A stretch of 64,000 nt of DNA from Trissonchulus latispiculum (Eukaryota; Nematoda; Enoplea; Enoplida; Ironidae): the NCBI GenBank assembly GCA_030248195.1, contig JASAND010030909.1:1-64000 (forward strand), written 5' to 3'. Below are positions 23,053 through 34,641 of this stretch, in pieces. The first letter of the stretch is position 1; the number at the start of each line of letters is the position of its first letter. A model generated the notes under the pieces. The model made no database searches, was not told the DNA's origin, and saw only the letters and a program-made list of their open reading frames with translations. The position numbers and the translations under genes are program-made.

Positions 23053-24954
23053 TTCAATAGAACAAACTGAACCAGTGCTTCGACTGCAATGTGTACAAAA
23101 TTCAATACAAAAGGAATTGCTAAGCAATGCCCACTACAACGCTCAGCTGTAAATGAGATTCTCTGTTGAATTCTAACATTTTACGGTTTTAGGAAATGTT
23201 TTTGTGGCCGGTATTGACGAATCCAATGATATATTGTGGATAGCTGATTCCGACCAAGGAAAACTTTATCCCATGAAATCGGATGGCTCACAAATGAAAG
23301 AAGGTTACCATAGGATTGGAGAAGAAAAATGTTCCCATGGCTGCTGTAATGGCCAAATATCTGTTTACATGAGAACCGCACATGTTCAAATGGATGGAAA
23401 TATTCTTGTTTCTGATACTTACAACGAAGGCAAAATTAACAGGTGCCTTTTGCTGATACTACGAAAACACTGTTGCCTACCACCGTAAAATTTCAAAACG
23501 TTACAGCCAGTTTATCATTTCTTTGAATTTAGGCTTTGCTATAAACTGCACACCTCCAGCAGCAGCATCTAAGACAAAACCTTAGAGTAGATGGGGGTAG
23601 AGAAGTGGCCTTCCCCTCCCCTGTACTGCGCAATGCACTCCAATTTTTACAATGAAATTAATTCAAATTTTAATTTAAATTACTTTTTGATTTTTCTTAA
23701 ATAAGTAATAGGATTTAGATTACACCAGATTCACCAAATTTTATTTCATGGATTCAATTTTTATGATGCTCTCCGAAGAATCAGCAATAGTATTATAATA
23801 GTGTATGCAGTAATGTATCAATAATTGCGGTCAAATAATTATATACTGAAATGTTGCTGTTGCTGTTGCAGGCTCTGCATTTTAAACATACAGAACAAGC
23901 TGAATCAAATATTCAAATTTACAGCTCTAAATGCTTTGCTGATTACATGCACACTATTATTGTTCGGTAGCAGCAAGAATTTATAATAGGAAAAGTAATA
24001 TCTTGCTTTTTAGAATTCAATTATTCAAGAACAACGGGAGAGTAGCGGGATCATACACAGTGCCTGGTCCCGATTCGCCAGTTGCTAGCATAGCAAATGC
24101 TGTTGATGCATTTGGAAACATCTATGCAGTCTTCATGAACACAGATGGCAAATATTACGTAGGCAGTTTCAACGAAAGAGGTGAAGTTCTGGGGAAAACT
24201 GAAGCAATCACCGAAAAGCCAAAGTCGATTGCAGTGAATTCATACTCTCACAGACTTTATGTTTTGACCAAAAACCATCTCAAAATTTACAAGTTCATCG
24301 GAGAAGATGAACGAAACACAGAAAACTGTGCTAGATTGGAATCAAGTTATGCGCAAGGTCCATTATGTCCTCGACCTACCACTGGACCCTACTGCGTTTG
24401 CAATTCCACAAGATATGGTCTATACTGTGACAAAGCCAAGTCTGTCCAAGTTCAACGACATTTCGACCAATTGTCCTTTTCCACTGACGATTTGAATTTT
24501 CCGCCTCTGGAATGGGCCAGTTATCTTAGTGATGGACGAATTCTATTCAGTAATCCTTATCAGTTTCGTTGTTGCCACAGATCGATCATTTCTAACTAGC
24601 GAGATCAATACTCATGAACTGTTCGATGGAAGAGAGGTCATTTCTGTGTCAAGTATTGGGGATAATAAAATTGTTTGGAAGCTGGAGGATGGTACTTTCA
24701 AAATCACGACAGCCGATAAATCAGGCAGCCGTCTCAGAATTTGGAACTCCTGAAGACGCGGAAGGTAGGTAATCCAATTATTTATTGACAAAAACAAGTC
24801 CAGTAAATGATTGAATAATTCCCCTAGTCCTTATGTTAGTAAATTATCATTAGCATCATTGACATTTATCACGTATGTACATACACTACATTAAGTAATC
24901 ATTAACTCAGCACACATTTATACATCAATACAGTCCGCTGTAATCCAAACAGCT

Positions 24955-25178
24955 TTTACATCAAGATAATGAGGAGGCGGATCCACGAAGATACAAAGCA
25001 TTAATCACAAAGAAATAATGAAAAACGCCTGCCTGCAGTCACTAAGGCCGAAGCCTTAGTCAGGACAAGAGAGAGCCAATGGAAGCTGTGGCCCGTTGGC
25101 GCCATTGGCTCTCTCCTGTTCGGACTAAGGCCTCGGCCTTAGTGGCTGCAGGCAGGCGTTTTTCATTATTTCTTTGAC
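24955..25178. mobile_element. Palindromic insertion in exon 4 of the propeller gene (14-bp TSD)
   Basis: The direct repeat TAATCCAAACAGCT occurs at 24941-24954 and 25179-25192. Between them lies a 54-bp leader and a near-perfect palindrome at 25009-25175. The palindrome has AAAGAAATAATG at its outer ends and AGAGAGCCAATGG near the centre. Reading through from the exon hits a TAA after about 18 codons. The element has no coding capacity and I cannot place it in a known superfamily. Confidence 0.8.
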
Positions 25179-25857
25179 TAATCCAAACAGCTGTGAGAAT
25201 GCTTTTTCGTTTGCTTTAGAACAAAAAGTAGTTGTGGCTAACAGTCAGAATTCCGACCTTTTCTGGCTATATAATGACAATGCGCGCAGACTGACGCCCT
25301 ACAGCCCGCATGGATACCTGGAGGCTACCATTAACCAGTTGGATTTCACCAGTAGTTGTGAAACCAATTGCTACCTAGGATCAGTATCTGGTACAATGGT
25401 GTATCCACAGGCTGGGAATGACAACGACTTGATTTTGATTGACAGCTATCAGACAGACAGTAGGATGAAGTCAAGGTACAGTACTGTTAACCTAGAGGAT
25501 ATAGTTAAATTATCGACTGTTTAATCTGGCTGTAAGAAGGCCATGGCCGCAACCAGGAGATAGCAATGATGAATTTAATGTTTCAATGCAACCTGTTGAG
25601 TGTAGGTTTCTATACCCTTTTGCTTTTGAAAAACGAAGTGTATGCTTGACTTCATTTATTCAATTTTTTCGTTTCAGAGTCCAAATTTTCAACTACAACG
25701 GCGATGTCGTTAAAGCTTTCAACCTTCCTGAACAGCTGTCCGATATTACTAGCTTTACAGTGGACAAATATGGTCACATTTTTGCAGTCATCAAGCAACC
25801 CTCTTCTTATGCTGTAAAAGGTTTTAGCGATGATGGTACTCTAATGGGCTCAAGCAT

Positions 25858-26263
25858 ACATTAACATAGGGTCGGGTCTTGGGGGGGGCTTGTCCCCAAA
25901 AAATTTTCAGGGGGCTTGTACCTTGAACAAAAATTTTCAGGGGGGCCTGTACCTCAAGTAAAAATTCGCAAAATTTTTCGAAAAATTAACGCTAATTTTG
26001 TTAAAATTTGCAAAAAAATCTTCAATTTTTGGAAAAAATTTCAAAATTTTGCCCGATTTTCCCGAAAACTTTAGCTAAAAAATTCCGGCGCAGCCGGAAA
26101 TTGTTTGAAATTTTACTGTAAAAACTAATTTTTTCCGGCTGTTTTCGGTTGACCCTTGGCCATTTTTTCGTTACCCCTTGTCCCCGACGGCGATAGGGCT
26201 TGTACCTTGTCCGGGTTGGGGGGGCTTGGACCCCCCCCCCAGACCCCCCCCCCGCGTTAACCT
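25858..26263. mobile_element. G/C-run-rich short element in exon 5 of the propeller gene (14-bp TSD)
   Basis: The direct repeat ATGGGCTCAAGCAT lies at 25844-25857 and 26264-26277. The insert starts ACATTAACATAGGGTCGGG and ends CGCGTTAACCT. It holds long G and C homopolymers and repeated GGGCTTGTACC phrases. Removing 420 bp (element plus one repeat) restores the reading frame from GTLMGSS into IGFEAMPTAV and on to a stop at 26375. A partial relative is at 17032-17150. Confidence 0.85.
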
Positions 26264-26787
26264 ATGGGCTCAAGCATTGGATTTGAGGCAATGCCTACAG
26301 CTGTTTCTGTAAACTCAGACTTGCATACAATTGCCATTGTTGTAAATGGCAAAGGACAAGTGCTTAAATATGCATAAAATATGCTTTTCCATTTTGTTGT
26401 ATAATATTAAAGTGCGAACATTACACTGCCCTGTTAGATCATGAATCGTAAATCCGGACCATATCATTATTTAATTTAGTTTGGACAACTCTTCCTTCCA
26501 GGTACTGCGACACCACAAACTTTCAGGTAGGCGGCATCCAACTACCACTGTCTGTCTACATCTATCAATGCACCCGTCAAACAAGAAAGCATTCACCTAA
26601 TGTGGTCTATGAACGAATTCTCCAATACAAAAAACATACTCAGCTTGCTAACTTCTCGAATGGTATAGAAACACTGGTCATTTTTAATTTTTCAGAAACA
26701 CTTAGAAACATAAGAGTACCGCATGGCAGCACAGAATAACAATGAGAGTTTACACCTTTACAACAATTGTTTACATAGTTTTAAGTG

Positions 26788-29700
26788 TCAATCTAATCTC
26801 AGGAGTTTTCTGCAATTTCGACCAAGATCACTGTAGCATAAGTAGGCACTAAATGCAATCACTTGAACCACCAGCCAGATGCTGGCGCCCAGCCAAAGTC
26901 CAAATTGGCCGCCCAGATTTGCCACCAGCGTGGATAGAGAGTATGATGGGTGCTGACGTACCTCGGTATATTCTAACTGAGAGAATGCCACATCCAACAG
27001 CAGTATATCACCGATATCTGAACCTAAAATGCTAGTTCTACAAAGATTGCATGGAATACTGGGGTTGACAAGGAAATGCTTCTGTTAATGTTCATGTTAA
27101 TGTTATTTCCCGTGAGAGTCAAGAGTCTGTGATGGGCAGAGTCAGTCCCTCGACACTTCCTTCCAGGCTAATCTTGCTAGGTGTTCCGCATTAAATGAGA
27201 CCAAAATTGCAGAAAATCTCAAAACCAAATGCTTCATAGTTGTGTCCATCGTACCAGAATTGTAGATAAGCGAGAATCTGAGGGAGTCTGCTTAGCAACG
27301 TTAGCCGTAAGTTTAAATGTAAAAATTTGAGCGAATGAGGTTGAGCACAATCTGAACTACAATCTGATGTTACAATGCTACTATAGTAATCGTCCCTGCC
27401 GCAATTATTGAAATCATTTGATCATCAATTGAAAAGCCTACCTACAGTCAGTCTGACAAATTAACCAAGTTACTTTATTCAAAATTTCCAGCTTCAAACT
27501 GCTGCTAGATGGTGTCTACCTGCGCTGCCCTGTATCTTCAGAGACGTGGAGGTGATATCGTACTCCCAGTTGTCACAACTTCGATGACACTGGCCCAAGC
27601 AACTCGATAAATCCGGTTGGGACTGATTGGATTTGGTCAATTGCAGCATGCAGTTTTCCGTTTCTCTATTTTTGCCGCAGGCTGCGATAGATCTAAATCG
27701 ACATGTCAAATGATATTACAATAACAAAGCCTGGATGCTGTCACACTTTTATAATATTATGTACTCTTGCTGACATTCATAGACCTCTGCAGAGTGCTGA
27801 ATATAGATGTTTTTACGACACGTCAGCCAATGTTGTCTTTTCACTCTGTTGACCACAGAGTAGTAAAAATTGGACACAGTCCTCCAGTTTAAAAGGTTGA
27901 CATAAAAGTTAGAAAAGTAAAAAGACCCAAAGAATCGAATCCAAAAAGAATCGAAATCGAGTTGGCTGAGCCGAAGTAAAGCATCTTTACCACTCAGCTA
28001 GTGCTCTTTCTACCATTACGAGTTAACGATAGCATCACCAAATATATTTTCGGTTACTGCTTAGAAGGCTTACTGTAACAGCTGAGGTTGGATGAATTCC
28101 GGATCAAAACTGGGCAGACAACCGCAGTATTTGAGGACACTGTAGAAGATGCAGTCGGAGCGACATCCCATGGCAGAGTAAGGAACTCGCAAAATTCGAA
28201 ACTGACTGTGAATTTCACCTGTAGACCTGAAAAATTCTTTTACCAAATAAAATAAAATAAAATAAAATACATTTCGAGCACATTTACTCTGGTGCAAATA
28301 TTAGACAAGAACTAGACATCAAATGAAGCAGTAATTTATCAAACGAACATAAAATACGAGATATATTTATATGCGTATAGTTTAATTACGTGTTAATTTA
28401 TTTTTATTTGGTTAACTAATTACTTATTGTATTTGTATTATATTTCCTTACACAAAATTAATACTTATTGCAACAGATTGGTCACATGAAACTTGAAACG
28501 GGAATGTAAACAAGACAAGACAGAACAATTTCTAATGTTTAATTTTCTTTTAATTCGATATAATCGAATTTGCTTTACTACTATAAAGAAATAAAGAAAT
28601 TTCACAGCAAGCTTACTGTACACAGTTCTGCGTTTTCAGATGCATAAATTGGTTGTGTCTAACAGCCAAGGCCAGATGAGTATAGCTTCCAGATTCCACC
28701 AAAGTCCCACCCAGAATGGTTGGATCCAAACTGTCCGCCACCCGAACTACAATCCCACTCACTCCCACCTTGGTCTGGTCGATGGGACTAGGCGGAAATT
28801 TGGGCAACTTCAGTGTCAGTCGTAGGCCGGAGCCTATAGCATGAAACATGCCAATGGTTACTAAAGTCTGGCCGAAAAATGTAGAAAGCGAAATTGTTTT
28901 CTTTATATCTCAAAAGCGCTTCAGGATAGCTACGACAAAGTAGTTGTGTGTGGTTCACTTTGGAAGAGTTTAGACAAGACGTCAGTACTGTTTTAAAAAT
29001 AAACCCAACTTTGACCGTAGTTGGTTTAAGAGTTTAACAGATTGTACATCCTCAAAACAGTACCTTGCCAGAGAATCAATGTTTAAAAATTTTTGCAAAA
29101 GCCTAGTAAATTCGTCCTGCCCAACTCATTCTCAATGTGTATCAGGTCACGCACTCAAAAATAAAATTCTATCAAGAGGTTAACTTAATCACTCACATTA
29201 AATGACAATCTTTTGCATACCAGGTATATTTTGACTTTCTTTGACTCGTACCGCATAACACGTTCCGTAGATGGGATCCGTGTAGGTCCGGGTATAGTTG
29301 GCACAGTCGAAAGTCTGCTCCTGAAAGTGACAATCCTTAAAGACATCCCCAATTGCCGTTTCCGACTGGGGGCGGAATATCCGGTCCCGGTTCGGTTCCA
29401 GCCGGTAGGACCGAACGAGAATCTGCGGAAAGACGCTTCGAGTGAGCTCGAAGCCCTCCGAAAGCTGAACCAGGGACAGTCGTTTGTGAATCGGGCAAAC
29501 GTGGACAAAGGGGAAATCCATACTATCGGCGGGGATTACTGAAAGCGAAGTGAACAGCGGATTGTTCACAAATTCGCTCACATTCTCATAGACCCCTGTG
29601 GCCAGCATCCCCGTGAAAATCGAAAACAGACACGTCCAAAACAGGCGGGCCCGGCGGGTCCGCGCATGATAGATATCGTACAGTCCCTGAGCCTTAAGTC

Positions 29701-30175
29701 GTTTACAAAATTCATGACAGGTAAAGTTTGTCTGGGTCATACTGTGTACCATCAGCTTTGCCGAGGGACTTAGGAGGTAGGAGGTCCACCCGACCTTCCC
29801 AGGTGGTGGTTTCTGACCACTGAATAGGTCCCCGGCCACAACCTTTAGATTTGGCATGGAGCCAACTCGGTGCAGACGCTTTCCGACCCCCTTGGCGTCA
29901 AGGGATCTACTGTCCAAGACTGGGTCACTGTTGCAAACACTGATCACGATCTTTGGAATCTGAAGCCTACTGTCAGATCTGTCGACAGACTTCAAATGAT
30001 TCATTTCAAGACTGATAGAGCAAACGGTTCTGAAAGGATTTGCTTTGCTGGATGAGATCGCAAGCGAAAATAAGATTTTTAAAGCAAAGGCGACAGAGTG
30101 CTTTAAAAGGAAATGCGTTGTCCGCTTAGAAAGGGAATATTCACTGGCTAGAAGATTGTAGAGTATCTCCAACAC
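26788..30175 (-). CDS. Divergent DEG/ENaC-family channel subunit, gene 3 (5 exons, about 570 aa)
   Basis: Exons in minus-strand order are 30175-29221, 28833-28624, 28218-28074, 27692-27520 and 27017-26788. Joined, they keep one frame. The GTGTAC donor of exon 2 is weak and was chosen because it rebuilds the conserved cysteine of TQNC. The N-terminus is long (about 176 residues before TM1) and its start is uncertain, with in-frame ATGs at 30175 and 30004. TM1 is at about 177-197, and FPFVHVCP at 221-228 corresponds to the FPAVTxCN motif. GSGLRLTLKL, the C-x3-C..YCGCLP block and GQCHRSCDNWEY follow. LGGQFGLWLGAS leads into TM2, with G-A-S at 538-540. The gating motif HG is QG here (KAQG, 161-164). 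The gene is not a close paralogue of genes 1 and 2. Confidence 0.8.
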
Positions 30176-30358
30176 TGAAACTTAAACTTAAACTGAAGCT
30201 ATTTTGAGAAGAGACCTGAAACTGAAACTGACTATTTTAATCTGCCGATTAAAGCTGAAACTGATACTGAAACTAAAGTCTGACCAAAAATTCTTGGAAC
30301 CGAAATGTGATCGGCTGTCCTGAGTTATCATTTGAAGGTAGCCTATATAATGTATATA

Positions 30359-31335
30359 TTTTTAGAATCCTCAGCAACCCGAGATTTTGAAAATCCTGAA
30401 AACTACGGAATTTCGGATTTCGTTCACGGAAAATTTAACTTTTAGTTTTTCGCCCAAATTTTTATCACAATTAAAATTTGGTTTTACAGTCGAATAGACC
30501 TGGTCCCGCTACACATGTTTGCTATTAGAAGCATTTCACGAAAATGCACCCAATTTCCGGAATTCCGGGTTTTCAAAATTACCGAATTTTAAAACCTTTC
30601 TCCAATGCCCACAAGATGCGTATCATTCGAAAGCTGTCATCGAGCTGAACAATTTCTGTAGAACGAACTCGTGAAAATGCACTCAATTCCCGAAATTCGC
30701 GAAAACTGGATTTTCAGGATTTAAACATTTTCTCCAGTACTCACAATATCTGTATCATTCCAAAGCTCTTGACGAGCTGAACAAATCTTGTAATAGAACC
30801 AATGTCCAAAAATTCACCAAATTCCTGGAATTCACAAATTCCGGTTTTCACTCTAGCTTGGAAGTTTTCTTGAATTCCGAGAAGTGTGCTCATTTCTGCG
30901 AGTTGGCTCTATTAGACAAGAGCTTTCGAATGATATCCATATTGAGGGGTATTAGAGAAGCTATCTAAAATCCGGAAAATCCGGTTTTCGCTAATTCCAG
31001 GAACTGAGTGCATTTTCAAAAGTTCGTTCTATTACGAAAGTTGTTCAGCTCGATGAGAGCTTTCGGAAGATATCGGAAGGGTATTGGAGAAAATTTTTAA
31101 AATTCAGGAATTTTGAAATCCCGGAATTTCGGGAATTGGGTATATTTTCGTGAAACCCTTTTAAGAGCAAATCTTTGCAGCGGGAGCACAGCACCTCTAT
31201 TCGATTATAAAGACAAAATTTGATTGCGATAAAAATTGGGCGAAAAACTAAAAATGTTAAATATTCCGTGAATGAAACCCGGAATTCCGGGTATTTCCGG
31301 ATTTTCTAAATCTCGGGTTCCTGAGGATTCTAAAA
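30359..31335. mobile_element. Nested inverted-repeat element with TCCGGAATT tracts
   Basis: Its ends are TTTTTAGAATCCTCAG and the complement, followed inside by AACCCGAGATTT and its complement. Inverted arms reach about 180 bp. The interior holds four copies of the AGCTC..GAGAGCTTTCGAATGATATC core, two on each strand, about 110-140 bp apart. Flanking TATATA on both sides may be its target site. It splits the left arm of the outer palindrome. Confidence 0.65.
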
Positions 31336-31345
31336 ATATATGCAA

Positions 31346-31625
31346 AATATATGTCGAATAAAGATTGAAAAACCTGCGCAAATGCATGATTATCCCATGC
31401 ACTTGCTTAAATGCATGGGTCGTTTATGCACTTGCGCAAATTCATAAACGTCCCATGCACTTAATCAAATTCATACGACGTTTTATGAATTTAAGCAAAT
31501 TCATATGCATTTGCTAAAATTCATACGACGTTTTATGAATTTGCGCAAATTCATATGCACTTACTAAAATTCATAAAACGCCCTATGAAATCACTCAAAT
31601 TCATTGGCACTTATACAGTAAACGG
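31346..31625. repeat. Array of self-complementary ATTCATACGACG/CGTTTTATGAAT units
   Basis: Roughly 40-50-bp units alternate AAATTCATACGACGTTTTATG with TTGCGCAAATTCATATGCAC. Each is partly palindromic. The inverted counterpart lies at 32080-32260 and 33256-33300. Confidence 0.7.
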
Positions 31626-32264
31626 ATACTTTTATATATTTGAAAGAACTTTAAATTACTTTACCATTCTTTAGCTCAGCGCAAACATATATACATGCAT
31701 AGTAAGTTACAACTTTTGCTTTCACAGATATTATCTATATCAAAAAATCCATATCCATTCAAAAAATTATAAAAAAAGTTAATGTTAAAAATCTTGAATT
31801 TTAAAAGTATTTGCTTAACTTTCATGAATTATTTAAGTTTGCATTGGCTTAGCTTGAGCTAATAAATTATTTTAAAATAAGTATTTTTAGTTTGAACACA
31901 AAGAACTGGAACAATAAATATTAATTTTGTTTTTTTGAGAATAGGTCAGAATCCTATCACCTATATTTCAGATAATTTCTATCACTTTTATTTCAACCTT
32001 TAAATGCAGCTTAACACGTATGACCCCAATTTGTAAACTGAACAAATATAGAAAAGTACCCGTTTACCGTATAAGTGCCAATGAATTTGAGTAATTTCAA
32101 AGGACGTTTTATGCATTTTAGGAAGTGCATATGAATTTGCGCAAATTCATAGAACGTCGTATGAACTTTAGCAAGTGCATATGAATTTGCTTAATTTCAT
32201 AAAACGTCGTATGAATTTGACTAAGTGCATGGGACGTTTGTGCATAAACGACCCATGCACTTAA

Positions 32265-33251
32265 GGTGGTGATTCCCTTTGGTCACATAAAGTTTGCAGC
32301 ATTATTACTCATTCATTACTTGGAGTTAAGAAGCCATTTTTATATCAAAATGTAGCTTGACATTTTCTCTTTTTAATGCATGCCACGAAACTAATGTTGC
32401 TTTTCTAAAATATTTTTAACACATTTTAGAAGAAGTATAATTTTCCAGAATTTTTGCAGACTCAAGTAAATTTTTTCGCGAGACATCGGTTATATCATTC
32501 GATACCTCCATCAAATAGCTGGGGACGATTTTTTATTTATTGTGAAATCGCTCTTCGTTATAGAGAAATAAGCTGAAATGTGTGCGAAACCTGTATTTTG
32601 CCTACTTTTTCCAAATTTGTCAAGCGATTACTTTAGCTAGAAAGCAGTTATCGGGGCAACTAAAAAATCGTCCCTGGGTATATTTGTGCAGAACACATTT
32701 GTTCAGGAGCAGCCCTCCAACTTGCATGGTGAATGCTCCACAAACTTTGGAAAAAAAATTTGTCGTGTTTTTGCAAAAACTACATTTTTTATGATAGCAG
32801 CCGACAGGGTAGCAGTTGGAAGGCGATCATGCGTCGGATAATTTGTCCCTGTGAGACCTTCAGATCGACGCCCTTAGTTTGATTTTACGGCTTGCGTAGT
32901 TCAAGAAATGTTGGATTATTTGATTTCTGCAAAAATGACAAGTTTTCGATGCCAAAACAAGATAATCGGCTATATATATCTCACGGTAGAGAAAAGCTAG
33001 AAACTTGCTTTAAAAAGCAAAAATGTGAAGCTCAATGAGGTCTTTCCACTGAATATAGTCATAGCTGTATACCCACTGCCAAACGTTCAGAAATTGGAAA
33101 AAACCACTCTGACCGGAAATCTCGAATTTTTGAATCGGGATTGCGCGGAGGGTGTTAGAACGCTAAAAGAACTTATGTCGGAAGGTTTCATCAAATTTCA
33201 TCTTGATTTACGCCGCGAAATTACAATATGTGCCCAAAAGGAATCACCACC
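32265..33251. mobile_element. TTAA-flanked 1-kb non-autonomous element (Kolobok-like)
   Basis: The terminal inverted repeat is GGTGGTGATTCCCTTTGG on the left and CCAAAAGGAATCACCACC on the right. Each end is flanked by TTAA, at 32261-32264 and 33252-33255. It sits within the right arm of the outer palindrome, whose halves rejoin if it is removed. TTAA duplication plus GG-starting termini suggest Kolobok rather than piggyBac. No transposase is encoded. Confidence 0.75.
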
Positions 33252-33429
33252 TTAAGCAAGTGCATATGATAATCATGCATTTGCGCAAATGCATGGTTTT
33301 TCAATCTTCATACGACATATATGCTACTTTCAAATGATAACTCAAGACGGCCGCTCACATTTCGATTCCAAGATTTTTTGGTCAGACTTTAGTTTGGGTT
33401 AAATGAAACCATTTTCAGTCTTTTTCTTC

Positions 33430-33665
33430 CTCAATACTTGAAGATTTGAAGGTTCGCCGTTCAATGCTTCAATATTCCGCATGCTAAGTATATAATCATT
33501 AAATATTTTATATTAAATCGCAACGCTAGAAACTAGGGTTGATTCAATAAACCGATTTTAGTTTCAGTTTCAGTCGGTGGTCCAAAATAATCTCAGTGCT
33601 AGTTTTCGTTTCAGTCAGAGTTTTAGTTTCGGTTTCAGTTCACTTTAAAAAGAACGGTTCAGCTT
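33430..33665. repeat. TTTCAGTTTCAGT-type low-complexity repeat
   Basis: Irregular runs of AGTTTCAGTTTCAGT face TGAAACTGAAAC runs at about 30180-30280. Similar tracts are found near 4370-4470 and 34860-35060. Confidence 0.5.
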
Positions 33666-33702
33666 TCAGAGTTTACATAAAGCACAATCTGATTATTATT
33701 AT

Positions 33703-34006
33703 CAAGAGTACATAAATAACTAAGAGTGTGACAAGGGTCCCACTCTTAGTTATTAGGCTGCAGACATCATCTGCACAATAACGGCCTACCCTCCCCCACA
33801 ACTGAGTACCTGGTGACCCCCACAACTGAGTACCAGGTACACAATTGAGTACCAGCACTCGCTTGTATATTTACATGTTGAAGCCAAAAACAGTCTATCA
33901 GCAGCTGGCCACTTTTGAGCTTCAACATGTAAACATACAGGCGAGTGCTGATACACAATTGTGTACCTGGTATTCAGTTGTGGGGGAGGGGGTAGGCCGT
34001 TATTGT
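33703..34006. mobile_element. Foldback element E (left end intact, right end truncated)
   Basis: It starts CAAGAGTACATAAATAACTA, close to the terminus of elements A-D. Inverted arms share GTGTACCTGGTA/TACCAGGTAC, CTCGCCTGTATG-type and GGTAGGCCGTTATTGT sequences. The right terminus is replaced at about 34007 by sequence matching the complement of 30938-30966. Its arm sequence GTACCWGGTRACCCCC also resembles element C. Confidence 0.65.
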
Positions 34007-34224
34007 AGATAGCTTCTCTAATACCCCTCAATATGGGTATCATTCGAAAGCTCTTGATGAGCTGCACAAAGTGTCTCTGCTAATTCACAGAGTTGAAATT
34101 CCGCGCAAACGCACAGATATGTAAGGTTGGGCAAAGTTTTCTTCTTATTTTCAGTATAACAATTTAGCATTATTATGAACTAATTATCTTTATAACTCTT
34201 CTACATTTTGAAAAATCTTATATA

Positions 34225-34292
34225 TATCTCTCGATATATATATATATATAAATAAATAAATAAATAAATATATATATATATATATATATAAT
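34225..34292. repeat. (TA)n / (AAAT)n microsatellite
   Basis: A run of TATATA is followed by AAATAAATAAATAAATA and another TATATA run. Confidence 0.85.
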
Positions 34293-34641
34293 TAGTATCA
34301 AACAAAAGACTGGAAAAACACCTTTGCGTACATGGAATATGTCATACAGCTTTAAGTGAGCATGCTAGAGAAGTTTCGGTTACAAAATTGTGGATTAAAT
34401 TGCTACATTTCGCCAATTTCAAGGATCAAACAAAGGTTGCTGTCTTGGTGAAAGCTTGTAAGGCTACAGAATAAAATCACAACTGTTTGTTTGCACAAAG
34501 TGCATTACTACATGATTCTATCACGTTTTCATGATTTCGAAAAAGAATCCGTAACAGCCGGATACATTACATTGATGTATGTCTGCCCCATTATTCCAAG
34601 TAAAATTTGGTTGAAATGATTAATCCACAATCACATTTTAG

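Larger units (their letters stand above)
22271..26377 (+). pseudogene. Secreted EGF-like plus propeller-like protein, two duplicated units, broken by insertions and frameshifts
   Basis: Exons are 22271-22784, 23193-23442, 24014-24764, 24934-25475 and 25678-26377, with GT-AG borders. The start gives a signal peptide (MSPWTALVIVWTQ..). A six-cysteine EGF-like segment follows (CPTNSDPLCVCPKWTYGSSC), then NHL/SMP-30-like blade sequence such as DGKILIQS, DILWIADSD, DGNILVSDTY and DAFGNIYAVF. In exon 3 a second EGF-like segment (CPRPTTGPYCVC) starts a repeat of the same unit, with matching intron phases (1, then 2). Lesions seen are a frameshift near 24563, a second near 24725, a 224-bp insertion in exon 4 and a 406-bp insertion in exon 5. 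Removing each insertion with one TSD copy restores the exon phase exactly. A propeller fold is inferred from repeat pattern only, and the substrate or partner is unknown. Confidence 0.7.
30180..33420. mobile_element. Large palindromic element with two other elements nested inside
   Basis: The outer arms are 30240-30350 and 33300-33410, sharing for example AAAGTCTGACCAAAAA and GAGTTATCATTTGAA with their complements. Inner arms are arrays of AAATTCATACGACGTTTTATG-type units at about 31346-31620 and 32080-32260, facing each other around an AT-rich core. Two further elements interrupt it at about 30359-31335 and 32265-33251. No coding region was found. Confidence 0.75.

Noticed and set aside
27935..28005. 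tRNA-like phrase (GCTGAGTGGTAAAGATG with GGATTCGATTC) on the minus strand
   Set aside because: Box A and box B resemblance only. The acceptor stem and anticodon arm do not form.
29185..29542. Open frames on both strands overlapping DEG/ENaC gene 3 exon 1
   Set aside because: They are alternative-frame shadows of a well-supported ectodomain-coding exon.
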